Position numbers and translations under genes: made by a program. Of a stretch of DNA of 64,000 bases, positions 40,447-48,685 are shown one piece after another. How positions within the stretch are numbered: the first letter of the stretch is position 1; the number at the start of each line of letters is the position of its first letter. The notes below the pieces were generated by a model that worked only from the letters and a program-made list of their open reading frames with translations, was not told the origin of the DNA and did no database searches. This DNA is from Candidatus Woesearchaeota archaeon (GTDB taxonomy: Archaea; Nanobdellota; Nanobdellia; Woesearchaeales; ARS49): the NCBI GenBank assembly GCA_017609645.1, contig JAFCDQ010000001.1:310001-374000 (forward strand). Reading direction: 5' to 3'.

Positions 40447-42990
40447 ATGCCAACAGATGCTGAGGTAAAAAAAGAGTTCAGAAAAAAAGCAAATGCTGCT
40501 TTTGCAACTACATATCCAGTCAAAACATTAGAAGAACTAGGATATAAACGAAACAAATGCAGCAAATGCAATAGATATTTCTGGAGCCAACAAGAAACAG
40601 ATATTTGCGGCGATACTCAATGCGTCGGCAAACTAACATTTATAGGCAAATCACCTTGTAAAACAGAAATAAAATATCTAGATGTCTGGAAAAAATACGC
40701 TAAAATACATGAAAAACTAGGATATACACCAATAAAAAGATATCCTGTAATTGCACGCTGGAATCCTACTACTGAGTTTACAATAGCAAGTATAGCAGCA
40801 TTCCAGCCATATGTTGTTTCTGGAGAAATAAAACCTCCTGCAAATCCATTAGTTATACCTCAATTTTGCCTTCGTTTTAATGATACAGACAATGTAGGAA
40901 TAACAGGACATAATGTAGGCTTTATCATGCTAGGAGAGCACGCATTTGTCAAACCAAAAGACTATGACATAAACAAATACCTTAATGACCATTTAACATG
41001 GCTGAAAGATGGCATGAAACTGCCTTTGAAGGAGATAAAAATACATGAAGATGTGTGGGCAGGAGGAGGAAACTTCGGACCCTGCGTAGAATTCTTTTCC
41101 CGCGGTTTAGAAGTAAGCAACCAAGTATACATGCAATATGAAACAACACCAACAGGCTATCGTGAACTATCACAGAAAGTTTTGGACATGGGACAAGGAT
41201 ATGGCAGAGTAGCATGGTTTACACAAGGCGGCTTGAACAATTATGAAACAATGTTTCCAAAAGTCTTAGATAAATTACGAAAAATAACAGGAGTGAAATT
41301 AAATAAAAGCTTTGCAAAGAAATTTTATCCACTAAGTCCTCGACTTAATATTGATGAAGTCCAGGATATTGATAAAGCTTGGAAAGGAATTGCAAATGAA
41401 CTAGGAATGACACTAAAAGAACTGAAAGAAAAAGCAACAAAACAAGCAGAATTATATTCAGTAGCAGAACATGCAAGAGCACTGCTTGTTGCGATTAATG
41501 ACGGCGGTTTGCCAAGCAATGTCGGAGGAATGTATAATTTGCGAGTAATATTGAGAAGAGCATTAAGCTTTATTTTCAAAAACAAATGGAAACTTGATTT
41601 AGATGAAGTCAGTGAATGGCAGGCAAAAGAATTAAAACCATTATTCCCTGAATTATCAGAAAATCTAGATAATGTAAAAAGAATTCTAGATGTTGAAAAG
41701 AAAAAATATTTAGCAACAAGAGAAAAAATAAAAAATGTTCTTGGTAGAATTGCAACAGAAAAAATAAATACTGAAAAATTAATAGAATTATATGACAGTC
41801 ATGGAATAGCTCCAGAAGATGTGGCAGAAGAAGCAAAAAAACAAGGACAAAAAGTCATATTACCAAAGAATTTCTATTCATTAGTATCAGGCATACACGA
41901 GAAGAAAGAACAAGAAACACAAACAAAAAAAGAAATGGACATAGCTGTTCCAAAAGGCTTAACTGAAACAGAAGCACTATATTTTGATGATTATACAAAA
42001 AATTCCTTTAAAGCAGAAGTTTTAGCTATTATTGGAAAAAAAGTAATCTTAGACAAGACATTATTTTATCCAACATCAGGCGGGCAGCTGCATGATGAAG
42101 GAGAAATAAGCGGAAATAAAGTAATAGATGTTTTCAAGCAAAGCAGTTACATCATACACGAGCTAAGAGATAAAATAAATTTTGGAGCAGGAGAAATAAT
42201 TGATGGAATACTAGACTTTGAAAGAAGAGTGCAATTAACACAGCATCATACTGCAGCACATATTGTTAATGCCGCTTCGCGCATTGTATTAGGTCATCAT
42301 GTCAATCAAGCAGGAGCAAAAAAAGACTTAGAAAAAGGACAACTAGATATAACTCATTATGAAACTTTAACAGAAGAACAAGTTAAAGAAATTGAAGATG
42401 AATCTAATAAAATAATTAAAAAAGGAATTGCTGTTAAAAGCGAGTTTATTCCTCGAGAACAAGCAGAGAAAAAATATGGAATGGGAATTTATCAAGGAGG
42501 AGCAGTTCCTGGCAAAAAATTACGAATAATTTCAATTGGCGAGCTAGATATAGAAGCCTGCGGAGGTACTCACTTGAAGAGCACTTTGGAAGCAGGAAAA
42601 ATAGTGATTATGAAGACTTCAAAAATAAAAGATGGAGTGATTAGGATAACTTTTGCTGCTGGACGGGCTGCTGAAAATCTGGAAGAAAAAGAACAGCACA
42701 TATTAGAAAAAGTAGCAGACCATCTTGGTGTAAACATACCTGAAGTGCCGACAAGAGCGCAAGAATTATTTGACAAATGGAAAAAAGTCAGAAAAGCAAT
42801 AAAGAAAAAACAAAAAATAGACCAAGAAGAATTTAAATTATTCAAAAAGGAAAAAACAGAAGGCACACTTTCTGATATACTAATGATAACTGCAGAGATA
42901 TTAAAGACTCAGCCAGAATATGTAATGAATACAATTAAAAAATTCTTGACAGAATTAAAAGAAATGAAGAAAAAATTGAAAAATGTATAA
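40447..42990 (+). CDS. alaS: Alanyl-tRNA synthetase, archaeal type
   Basis: The 847-residue protein has the archaeal zinc-like N-terminal insertion (CSKCNRYFWSQ...CGDTQCVG, about 38-60), the class II core (IARWNPTTEFTIASIAAFQP, FGPCVEFFSRG), and an editing domain with the metal ligands HHTAAHI and CGGTH. The C-terminal C-Ala/DHHA1 segment is short, so it is slightly smaller than the usual ~900 residues. It charges tRNA-Ala and clears mischarged Ser/Gly. ATG at 40447. Confidence 0.95.
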   Translation: MPTDAEVKKEFRKKANAAFATTYPVKTLEELGYKRNKCSKCNRYFWSQQETDICGDTQCVGKLTFIGKSPCKTEIKYLDVWKKYAKIHEKLGYTPIKRYPVIARWNPTTEFTIASIAAFQPYVVSGEIKPPANPLVIPQFCLRFNDTDNVGITGHNVGFIMLGEHAFVKPKDYDINKYLNDHLTWLKDGMKLPLKEIKIHEDVWAGGGNFGPCVEFFSRGLEVSNQVYMQYETTPTGYRELSQKVLDMGQGYGRVAWFTQGGLNNYETMFPKVLDKLRKITGVKLNKSFAKKFYPLSPRLNIDEVQDIDKAWKGIANELGMTLKELKEKATKQAELYSVAEHARALLVAINDGGLPSNVGGMYNLRVILRRALSFIFKNKWKLDLDEVSEWQAKELKPLFPELSENLDNVKRILDVEKKKYLATREKIKNVLGRIATEKINTEKLIELYDSHGIAPEDVAEEAKKQGQKVILPKNFYSLVSGIHEKKEQETQTKKEMDIAVPKGLTETEALYFDDYTKNSFKAEVLAIIGKKVILDKTLFYPTSGGQLHDEGEISGNKVIDVFKQSSYIIHELRDKINFGAGEIIDGILDFERRVQLTQHHTAAHIVNAASRIVLGHHVNQAGAKKDLEKGQLDITHYETLTEEQVKEIEDESNKIIKKGIAVKSEFIPREQAEKKYGMGIYQGGAVPGKKLRIISIGELDIEACGGTHLKSTLEAGKIVIMKTSKIKDGVIRITFAAGRAAENLEEKEQHILEKVADHLGVNIPEVPTRAQELFDKWKKVRKAIKKKQKIDQEEFKLFKKEKTEGTLSDILMITAEILKTQPEYVMNTIKKFLTELKEMKKKLKNV

Positions 42991-43120
42991 TGATGGTATT
43001 ATTATAGGTTTAAGAAATAAAATAAATAAATATAAAAAGATAACTAAAAAATTTTTAGCTAATGAAGAGCTTAACCAAGAAGAGAGAGATTTCTTAGAAA
43101 AAGAAGGATTAATTCAGTAG
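42983..43120 (+). CDS. Small 45-residue ORF overlapping alaS end
   Basis: An ATG eight bases before the end of alaS opens a 45-residue frame with a basic middle (NKINKYKKITKKF) and an acidic helical end (NEELNQEERDFLEKEG). Translational coupling with alaS through overlap is plausible. It could be a small regulatory or ribosome-associated peptide, or a chance frame; there is no family match. Confidence 0.4.
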   Translation: MYNDGIIIGLRNKINKYKKITKKFLANEELNQEERDFLEKEGLIQ

Positions 43121-43145
43121 TCACTGGACATTCTGTCGCATAGGG

Positions 43146-43155
43146 TTTATAAATA
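43146..43155 (+). promoter_or_regulatory. TATA box of tcmP
   Basis: TTTATAAATA is centred about 27 nt upstream of the tcmP ATG, fitting a leaderless transcript and an independent promoter for the cassette. Confidence 0.6.
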
Positions 43156-43176
43156 AGTAAATGCACTCCTGCAACA

Positions 43177-44121
43177 ATGGTTAAAAAAATCACAGGTATG
43201 GAATGGTTAAAAAAACAAATCAAAAAATTAGAAATAACCAATTCTGAATTCAAAGAAAAAACACAACAAATTATTAAAATTGATCCAAATGTATATAATG
43301 AGTTTCAAGCCTGGACACCACTTAAATTAATATTACTTAATTATGTATTGGATGTGTGCACTACAATAATAAAGACTAAATCTTTCTTTAAAAAATTATA
43401 TTATATTGATTTATTTGCGGGTTCTGGAATAAATAAAATTAAAGAAACAACAGATTTTTTCATAGGATCTCCTTTGATTGCTGCGTTTAATCATGCCGAT
43501 TATTATAATGAAATGCTGTTTTGTGAAAAAAATGATTTATTTTCAGAAACTCTAGATTTAAGATTACAAACTCTTAATAAAAAAAACTTGTTTGTGAAAA
43601 AAGGCATATATGAAAATTATTTAAATGAAATTCTTGAAAAAGTTAAATCTGCTAAAACGTATTCTTTCTTTTTTATTGATCCTAATTGTATGGAATTTAC
43701 TTGGGACAATATGAAAAAAGTTTTATCTACTAAAAGCGATATAATTTTTAATTTTATGAGTAGTGAAATAAATAGAGCGGTGGGCTATGCAAAAAAAAGA
43801 AAAGGAGGAAATTCTTTAACTAAATTGTTTGGAGATACTTCTTGGAAGAAAGCTAGCAATCATGAAGATTTAGTTGAAATTTATAAAAATAATATTTTAA
43901 AAGAAAGAATGGATGCACCAATTCGAATTATAAAAGTTCGCTCAAAAAAATTTCATTTTTGTTATCATTTACTTTTTATTACTAATAAAACAAAAGGTGG
44001 AAATAGTTGGTTACGAGCCATAGAAAAAGCGAAGAAAGAAATAGAAAAAAATTCAGATAAAGCAGTTGAAATAGCTCTCGATATCGTTAAAAAAAGACAA
44101 TCTGAATTATCTCAATTTTGA
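43177..44121 (+). CDS. tcmP: Three-Cys-motif partner protein TcmP
   Basis: The 314-residue protein has the TcmP pattern: an N-terminal KLILLNYVL helix, YIDLFAGSGINK (a Rossmann-like DLFAGxG), a FCEKND segment, FFFIDPNCMEFTWDNM and a helical C-terminus. TcmP proteins form a two-gene cassette with a CxxxCxxxC radical-SAM-like protein, which is exactly the next gene. The biochemical role of the cassette is unknown; it is patchily distributed, consistent with mobile or defence function. Codons here favour T-ending forms more than the neighbours. Confidence 0.8.
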   Translation: MVKKITGMEWLKKQIKKLEITNSEFKEKTQQIIKIDPNVYNEFQAWTPLKLILLNYVLDVCTTIIKTKSFFKKLYYIDLFAGSGINKIKETTDFFIGSPLIAAFNHADYYNEMLFCEKNDLFSETLDLRLQTLNKKNLFVKKGIYENYLNEILEKVKSAKTYSFFFIDPNCMEFTWDNMKKVLSTKSDIIFNFMSSEINRAVGYAKKRKGGNSLTKLFGDTSWKKASNHEDLVEIYKNNILKERMDAPIRIIKVRSKKFHFCYHLLFITNKTKGGNSWLRAIEKAKKEIEKNSDKAVEIALDIVKKRQSELSQF

Positions 44122-44174
44122 AAAGTAAATCTTTAAATAGTAATCTTCATTTTTATTTAAAAAAGGGGTTGTTA

Positions 44175-45011
44175 ATGAAAAAAATTAGGCGTAAAAGTCT
44201 ACTCTATAAGAGTGGAGTGGAATATGCTGATTATTGTATTAATCACGTAGAAGGCTGTTCTCATGGTTGTAAATTTCCTTGCTATGCATTTCAAATGGCA
44301 AGGCGATTTGGCAAAGTAAAAAGTTATTGTGAATGGTTAAAACCAAAATTAGTATCAAATGCCTTAGAATTACTAGATAAAGAAATTCCTAAATATAAAA
44401 ATAAAATAAATTTTGTACATCTTTGTTTTATGACAGATCCTTTCATGTATAAACAACGAGAAGTTATAGCGTCCACTCTGAAAATAATCAAAAAATTAAA
44501 TGAAAATAATATTAAATGTACTGTTTTGACAAAAGGAATTTATCCTAAAATTTTAACAAATAAAATTTATAATCGAAATAATGAATATGGAATAACCTTA
44601 GTTTCACTTGATAAAGGATTTAAGAAACAGTTTGAACCTTATAGCGCACCTTATCTTAAAAGAATAGAAGCTTTAAAAAAACTTCATGATGCCGGCTTAA
44701 AAACTTGGGTTAGTATTGAACCTTATCCAACACCAAATATAGTTAAGCAAAGTTTATCAAAAATTTTAAAAAAACTTTATTTTGTTGATAAAATAGTTTT
44801 TGGAAAATTAAATTATAATGTCATAAGTAACCAATATAAAGATAATGAACTATTTTATGAGAACTGTGCTGATCAAGTAGTTGATTTTTGTGAAAAAAGA
44901 CGAATTGAACACCACGTAAAATTTGGAACGCGAAGGTTGTATAATCAAAAAACTGAAATAATTTTTAAAGAAACAAATACTAAGCCTCTTTTAGTAGCTA
45001 AAAAGCTTTAA
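44175..45011 (+). CDS. Three-Cys-motif (CxxxCxxxC) radical-SAM-like protein, Gp37/Gp68-like
   Basis: The 278-residue protein has CSHGCKFPCYAF near residue 30: three cysteines with 3-residue spacings, the hallmark of the family named three-Cys-motif and related to phage Gp37/Gp68. The rest resembles a radical-SAM partial TIM barrel (HLCFMTDPFMY, CTVLTKGIYPKIL, TWVSIEPYPTPNI). A 4Fe-4S cluster and SAM chemistry are expected. I start at ATG 44175, preceded by an AAAAGGGG Shine-Dalgarno and a TTTAAATAG TATA box; the longer frame overlapping tcmP is unlikely. Confidence 0.8.
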   Translation: MKKIRRKSLLYKSGVEYADYCINHVEGCSHGCKFPCYAFQMARRFGKVKSYCEWLKPKLVSNALELLDKEIPKYKNKINFVHLCFMTDPFMYKQREVIASTLKIIKKLNENNIKCTVLTKGIYPKILTNKIYNRNNEYGITLVSLDKGFKKQFEPYSAPYLKRIEALKKLHDAGLKTWVSIEPYPTPNIVKQSLSKILKKLYFVDKIVFGKLNYNVISNQYKDNELFYENCADQVVDFCEKRRIEHHVKFGTRRLYNQKTEIIFKETNTKPLLVAKKL

Positions 45012-45662
45012 TTATTTTGCAAACAATTTCTCAACAGCATCTTTAGTATAAAGCATAATTGCTTTAGCCTGATACTTTGTAGGAAGAAAAGGCACCGTCT
45101 TTTTATGCACGCTATGAATTCTCACTTGATTAATAAGATGAATTTGATTGCTCAGACCAGGGTCAACCAAAGCTCCTTTATCTGAAAGTTTTGCAATAAG
45201 ATTTCCTAATCCAACGCCAGGAGCTTTTTCTAACAAGTCAATATTAGTAACTTGATAATATTTAGCATGCAAAGCAATTTCTAAAATTCTGCCGCACAAG
45301 ATGACGCAACTTCTGTGCAAACCCTGCTCAAAACAATCATTAGCTTCTTTCCAATCAGCATTGATTTCATCACTGACAATGCCTGGAGTAAAAATTTTCT
45401 TTCTTTGATCCTCAACTAAAGGAAGCTTATAAGCAAAATTAAGCATAACATCAAAATCAGTCGTAGTTCTAATCTTACTAATAATAAGCCCTGCTTCTGG
45501 ATTCAATCGTTCAATCTTCTCAAGCAGAACTTTAATAGAATTCAAAATCGCACTATTTCTAGAATGCTTAAAATTCGCAACACTAGCTTCCTGGCTGTCA
45601 AAAGCCAAATTCAACGCTTTGGCGCGCTTAATCTCAGCTACTAAATCATCAACTAAACTCAT
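45012..45662 (-). CDS. HEPN/DUF4145-like helical protein
   Basis: The 216-residue helical protein has ANDCFEQGLHRSCVILCGRILEIAL and a later RIHSVH motif, which fits the Rx4H signature of HEPN domains, together resembling DUF4145-type proteins. HEPN domains often are RNases of toxin or defence systems, but can be structural. It is convergent with the three-Cys cassette, with adjacent stop codons, and follows nreA in the same direction after 28 nt. Nuclease function is inference from one motif. Confidence 0.6.
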   Translation of the reverse strand: MSLVDDLVAEIKRAKALNLAFDSQEASVANFKHSRNSAILNSIKVLLEKIERLNPEAGLIISKIRTTTDFDVMLNFAYKLPLVEDQRKKIFTPGIVSDEINADWKEANDCFEQGLHRSCVILCGRILEIALHAKYYQVTNIDLLEKAPGVGLGNLIAKLSDKGALVDPGLSNQIHLINQVRIHSVHKKTVPFLPTKYQAKAIMLYTKDAVEKLFAK

Positions 45663-45690
45663 AAAAAGAAGAAAGAGCCTTTTATTTAAA

Positions 45691-46857
45691 TTATTTGTTG
45701 AAGTCTAATAGGCTTTTTTGAGTCAACATTTTGCTGATTTTGAAGAAATTATTGCTATCAATACTGAACTTTCTCTGGCTTAAAGATTTGGCGTACTTAA
45801 GCATTAACTCTTTATCTGAAAATTTTAAAGGTTCATTATTTAAGGCTTTTCTACTAGCTTCTCTTGTCACCCATACCCCTAAGGGGAGTAAGTATTCATC
45901 GCTGATAAATCTTAATACTAATACAGAAGCTTGACGCTTTATTTCTTTAAGTTTTTCAAGAATAGCAAGCTTAACTGTATAATAACCACCTGCACACTCT
46001 TCAGCATACTCCTTTCTGCCTTGAAAAGGCTCAAAATCAGTAGAAAATTCCTTGCTGCCAACATAACATTCAAACAACTCATACTGCCATTTACCTGGAA
46101 ACATTAAGATAATGTAATAATTGCCTAAATAATCACCTCTAAAAATAAGAAAATCAGAATTTTCCTGAAAATCAATAATTTCTTTATACAAATACTTACC
46201 CAGCGTATCGTCTGTTGCAGTTATACTCCATCTTGTTGGCACAAGCTTTCTATTTTCATGCACGCCAAAAGAACCTACACTTAACATTCTAGTTAAAGCG
46301 GTTTCATCAATACCTTTATTGAATAAACTTGTTAAAGCATCAACAGCCTTTAAATCAGTATCATAATAAACTTTCTGAACAGCAGTCTTTATTTTAGGAT
46401 TAGAAGTAATACTGAATTTTTTTAATTCAGCAGCCGCTCCTGTAGGAGCCATAAACGAATCAGGCTTGAACAAAATTTTAGGAGCTTTATCTGTTTTAAT
46501 CTCAACATCAACTGGTTTACTTGCTAAAGCAATTTCCTGCACAGAAGAGATAATATTATCTATTTTTTTGATATTAACTTTAAATTTTGAATTAATCAAT
46601 TCAGTTCTAAGATTAACAAGCTGATTTATTTGATAATTGCTTTTAGACCAGAATTTAGGAGCATCATATTGCCAAGCATCATCTTTAATCTCAGGAGTTG
46701 TTAAAATGCCAAGATTAACATCAGGATAACCAAATCTGCCTACGAATGGGGAGGGTGCGCTGCTTGTGAAATCCTCTTTAGGAAGCTTAGGCTTAGCTCT
46801 ATTAATAGCTGATTGGATGAGTTTTTCTTTTTCCTTATAAGAAATTCTCTTAAACAT
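45691..46857 (-). CDS. nreA: NreA-type DNA repair protein
   Basis: The 388-residue archaeal Nre protein has the family blocks PSPFVGRFGYPDVNLGIL (near 36-53), MLSVGSFGVHENRKLVPTRWSI and FSTDFEPFQGRKEYAEE. The C-terminus ends in QKSLLDF, a PCNA-interacting (PIP) motif as described for archaeal NreA. The N-terminal zinc finger found in some family members is absent. Nre proteins assist repair of DNA damage. The ATG is at 46855-46857, with AAATC/TTTAAAT signals upstream. Confidence 0.88.
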   Translation of the reverse strand: MFKRISYKEKEKLIQSAINRAKPKLPKEDFTSSAPSPFVGRFGYPDVNLGILTTPEIKDDAWQYDAPKFWSKSNYQINQLVNLRTELINSKFKVNIKKIDNIISSVQEIALASKPVDVEIKTDKAPKILFKPDSFMAPTGAAAELKKFSITSNPKIKTAVQKVYYDTDLKAVDALTSLFNKGIDETALTRMLSVGSFGVHENRKLVPTRWSITATDDTLGKYLYKEIIDFQENSDFLIFRGDYLGNYYIILMFPGKWQYELFECYVGSKEFSTDFEPFQGRKEYAEECAGGYYTVKLAILEKLKEIKRQASVLVLRFISDEYLLPLGVWVTREASRKALNNEPLKFSDKELMLKYAKSLSQRKFSIDSNNFFKISKMLTQKSLLDFNK

Positions 46858-46910
46858 AAAAGTGAAGAAAAAGTAAAGATTTAAAAAAACTTACTAACCA
46901 CTATTTGTTC

Positions 46911-47531
46911 ATGAAAGCAGTATCATTATTAAGCGGGGGGATAGACAGTCCTGTAGCAACAATACTTGCTTTGAAGAAAGGATTAGAAGTACATGCAATA
47001 CACTTTGCACCTGCAACACTTAGTTCTACAGCAAGAGAAGATAAAATGAACGAATTAGTAAAAGTATTGAAAACATATGGCAAATTTCATTACTATGTCT
47101 GCCCATTCAAAGAAATACAAAAGTCAATCTTAATATATGTGCCAAGCAAACTAAGAATGATAGTTTATCGACGATTAATGTTTAAGATAGGTGAAAGATT
47201 ATTGCAAGAGATTAATGGGAAAGGATTTATAACAGGAGACTCACTCGGACAAGTAGCATCACAAACAGCAGAAAACATAAGAACAATACATTCTGTAACA
47301 AAAAAACCTGTTTTTACACCTTTATTAGGCAAAAATAAACAAGAGATAGTAAATTTAGCACAAGACTTTTTGACATATAAAATAAGTATAATGCCTTATG
47401 ACGACTGCTGCTCATTCATGATAGCAGGACATCCAGAATTAAGAAGCACTATAGAAATGATTGAAAAAATAGAGCAAGGAATAGATAATTATTCTGCTTT
47501 AATAGAAAAAGCAAAAATTGAGAAAGTATAA
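46911..47531 (+). CDS. ThiI-type PP-loop domain protein (no THUMP)
   Basis: The 206-residue protein is a stand-alone ThiI catalytic domain: PP-loop SLLSGGIDSPVA (residues 5-16), GDSLGQVASQTAENI and MPYDDCCSFM. The N-terminal ferredoxin-like and THUMP domains that deliver tRNA in normal ThiI are missing, and no rhodanese domain follows. It may make 4-thiouridine in tRNA with a separate THUMP protein or supply sulfur for thiamine. The start is the ATG at 46911, 28 nt after a TTTAAA box; the TTG two codons earlier is not needed. Confidence 0.82.
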   Translation: MKAVSLLSGGIDSPVATILALKKGLEVHAIHFAPATLSSTAREDKMNELVKVLKTYGKFHYYVCPFKEIQKSILIYVPSKLRMIVYRRLMFKIGERLLQEINGKGFITGDSLGQVASQTAENIRTIHSVTKKPVFTPLLGKNKQEIVNLAQDFLTYKISIMPYDDCCSFMIAGHPELRSTIEMIEKIEQGIDNYSALIEKAKIEKV

Positions 47532-47546
47532 AGAAAATAAAAAAAA

Positions 47547-47972
47547 TTAAGCATCAACAATCTTAATATTAAAGATTAAAACCTTTCCAGCAAGAGGATG
47601 ATTTAAATCAATAGTAACTTCTTTCTCAGCCACCTCGACAATCTTAGCAGGAAATTGTTTACCTTCAGGGGTTCCGACCATCAAAAGCATACCCTCCTTA
47701 GCCTCAGGCTCTTTAGGTAATTGATCCTTAGGAAATTTTTTAACAAGAGTAGGATTAGGCTGACCATAAGCATCATCAGACTGAATAGTAATCTCGGTTT
47801 CATCACCTTTTTCCATGCCAACAACTGCTTCGTCAAGACCTTTGATTACTTGACCAGAGCCAACTTCAAATTCCAAAGGTTTGCCATGCTTATCAGAACT
47901 ATCAAAAACAGTTCCATCTTCTAATTTACCTTCATAATCAATTTTTATCTTATCTCCTTTCTTAATAGCCAT
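47547..47972 (-). CDS. FKBP-type peptidyl-prolyl isomerase (SlyD-like)
   Basis: The 141-residue PPIase begins MAIKKGDKIKIDYEGKLEDG. The FKBP half has FEVGSGQVIKGLDEAVVGME, and an IF (insert-in-flap) chaperone domain follows with YGQPNPTLVKKFPKDQLP and the C-terminal LNHPLAGKVLIFNIKIV. It speeds proline isomerisation during folding. ATG at 47970-47972 with a GGAG Shine-Dalgarno about 8 nt upstream; a TTG further up is not used. Confidence 0.93.
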   Translation of the reverse strand: MAIKKGDKIKIDYEGKLEDGTVFDSSDKHGKPLEFEVGSGQVIKGLDEAVVGMEKGDETEITIQSDDAYGQPNPTLVKKFPKDQLPKEPEAKEGMLLMVGTPEGKQFPAKIVEVAEKEVTIDLNHPLAGKVLIFNIKIVDA

Positions 47973-48028
47973 ATTTATCAACTCCAAATAAAACTTTCAA
48001 GCTTTATTATATAAGATTTTGGGTTTTT

Positions 48029-48478
48029 TTAAGCAATAAAACCGCCATGATATCTTGATGTATAAACTGCTTCATCTTTGAAAAATATTTTCTCCTGACC
48101 CTGAAAATTCGCAATATCACCTTCAAAGCTATTTCTATATCTAAAATCATCTTGCGTAAGAAATTTAGGACCTCTGAAAGGAAATTCTTTTTTTACAAGA
48201 CCTAAACAAATTTTTAAAAAAGCAAAAACTTCTTTGTCAGAAATTGTAAAAGGGTTTGCAATAACTTCGCCATAATAATGCATTATCCAAACAGGATTGT
48301 TATTTTCCCAAACCATTTCTCTGCCTGCAAAAGGATTAAATCCGAAATAATTATCTTTATAAGTCCAAATTCCTTCCTTAAATGTGAATTCTTTAGAACC
48401 ATCTTCAAGATTAGTCCATTTGCCATTACCCGCATAACCTTGCTTCTTAGCTTTAATAATAAATTCATCTAACTTCAT
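48029..48478 (-). CDS. DUF5680-like small protein
   Basis: The 149-residue protein has GYAGNGKWTNLEDGSKEFTF, WTYKDNYFGFNPFAGREMVW, PVWIMHYYGEV and a final YTSRYHGGFIA, the conserved aromatic blocks of the uncharacterised DUF5680 family. No membrane segment or catalytic motif. It starts at the ATG at 48476-48478, 2 nt after the stop of a small Cys-rich gene, so the two are translated from one message. Confidence 0.75.
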   Translation of the reverse strand: MKLDEFIIKAKKQGYAGNGKWTNLEDGSKEFTFKEGIWTYKDNYFGFNPFAGREMVWENNNPVWIMHYYGEVIANPFTISDKEVFAFLKICLGLVKKEFPFRGPKFLTQDDFRYRNSFEGDIANFQGQEKIFFKDEAVYTSRYHGGFIA

Positions 48479-48480
48479 TT

Positions 48481-48654
48481 TCAATCAACTGATTTAAAAC
48501 TAGGCTCTTGACTGTTATTATGCTGGAATTGGGAGCATTTCTTCTTATCTTTCCAATAAAACCAGCATTTTTCCCCAAAAACCTTAAACATATGACAGTC
48601 TTTACAAACCATACACTTTAGAAAAAAGCATTCATATTTATATTTTGCTAACAT
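48481..48654 (-). CDS. Small Cys-rich protein, 57 residues
   Basis: A short frame from the ATG at 48652-48654 encodes MLAKYKYECFFLKCMVCKDC followed by HMFKVFGEKCWFYWKDKKKCSQFQ, with six cysteines (C9, C14, C17, C20, C30, C40), a likely zinc- or iron-sulfur-binding module. It lies directly before the DUF5680-like gene. A much longer frame in the same phase overlaps the divergent DHH gene and is not used. I do not recognise the family. Confidence 0.6.
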   Translation of the reverse strand: MLAKYKYECFFLKCMVCKDCHMFKVFGEKCWFYWKDKKKCSQFQHNNSQEPSFKSVD

Positions 48655-48685
48655 TTTTAAAGCAAAACCAACTAAATAAGACAAA

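Noticed and set aside
45884-45905. CCCCTAAGGGG followed by AAGTATTCAT as a fourth mini-hairpin
   Set aside because: It lies inside nreA coding sequence and lacks the ATAG flank and the AAG triloop spacing.
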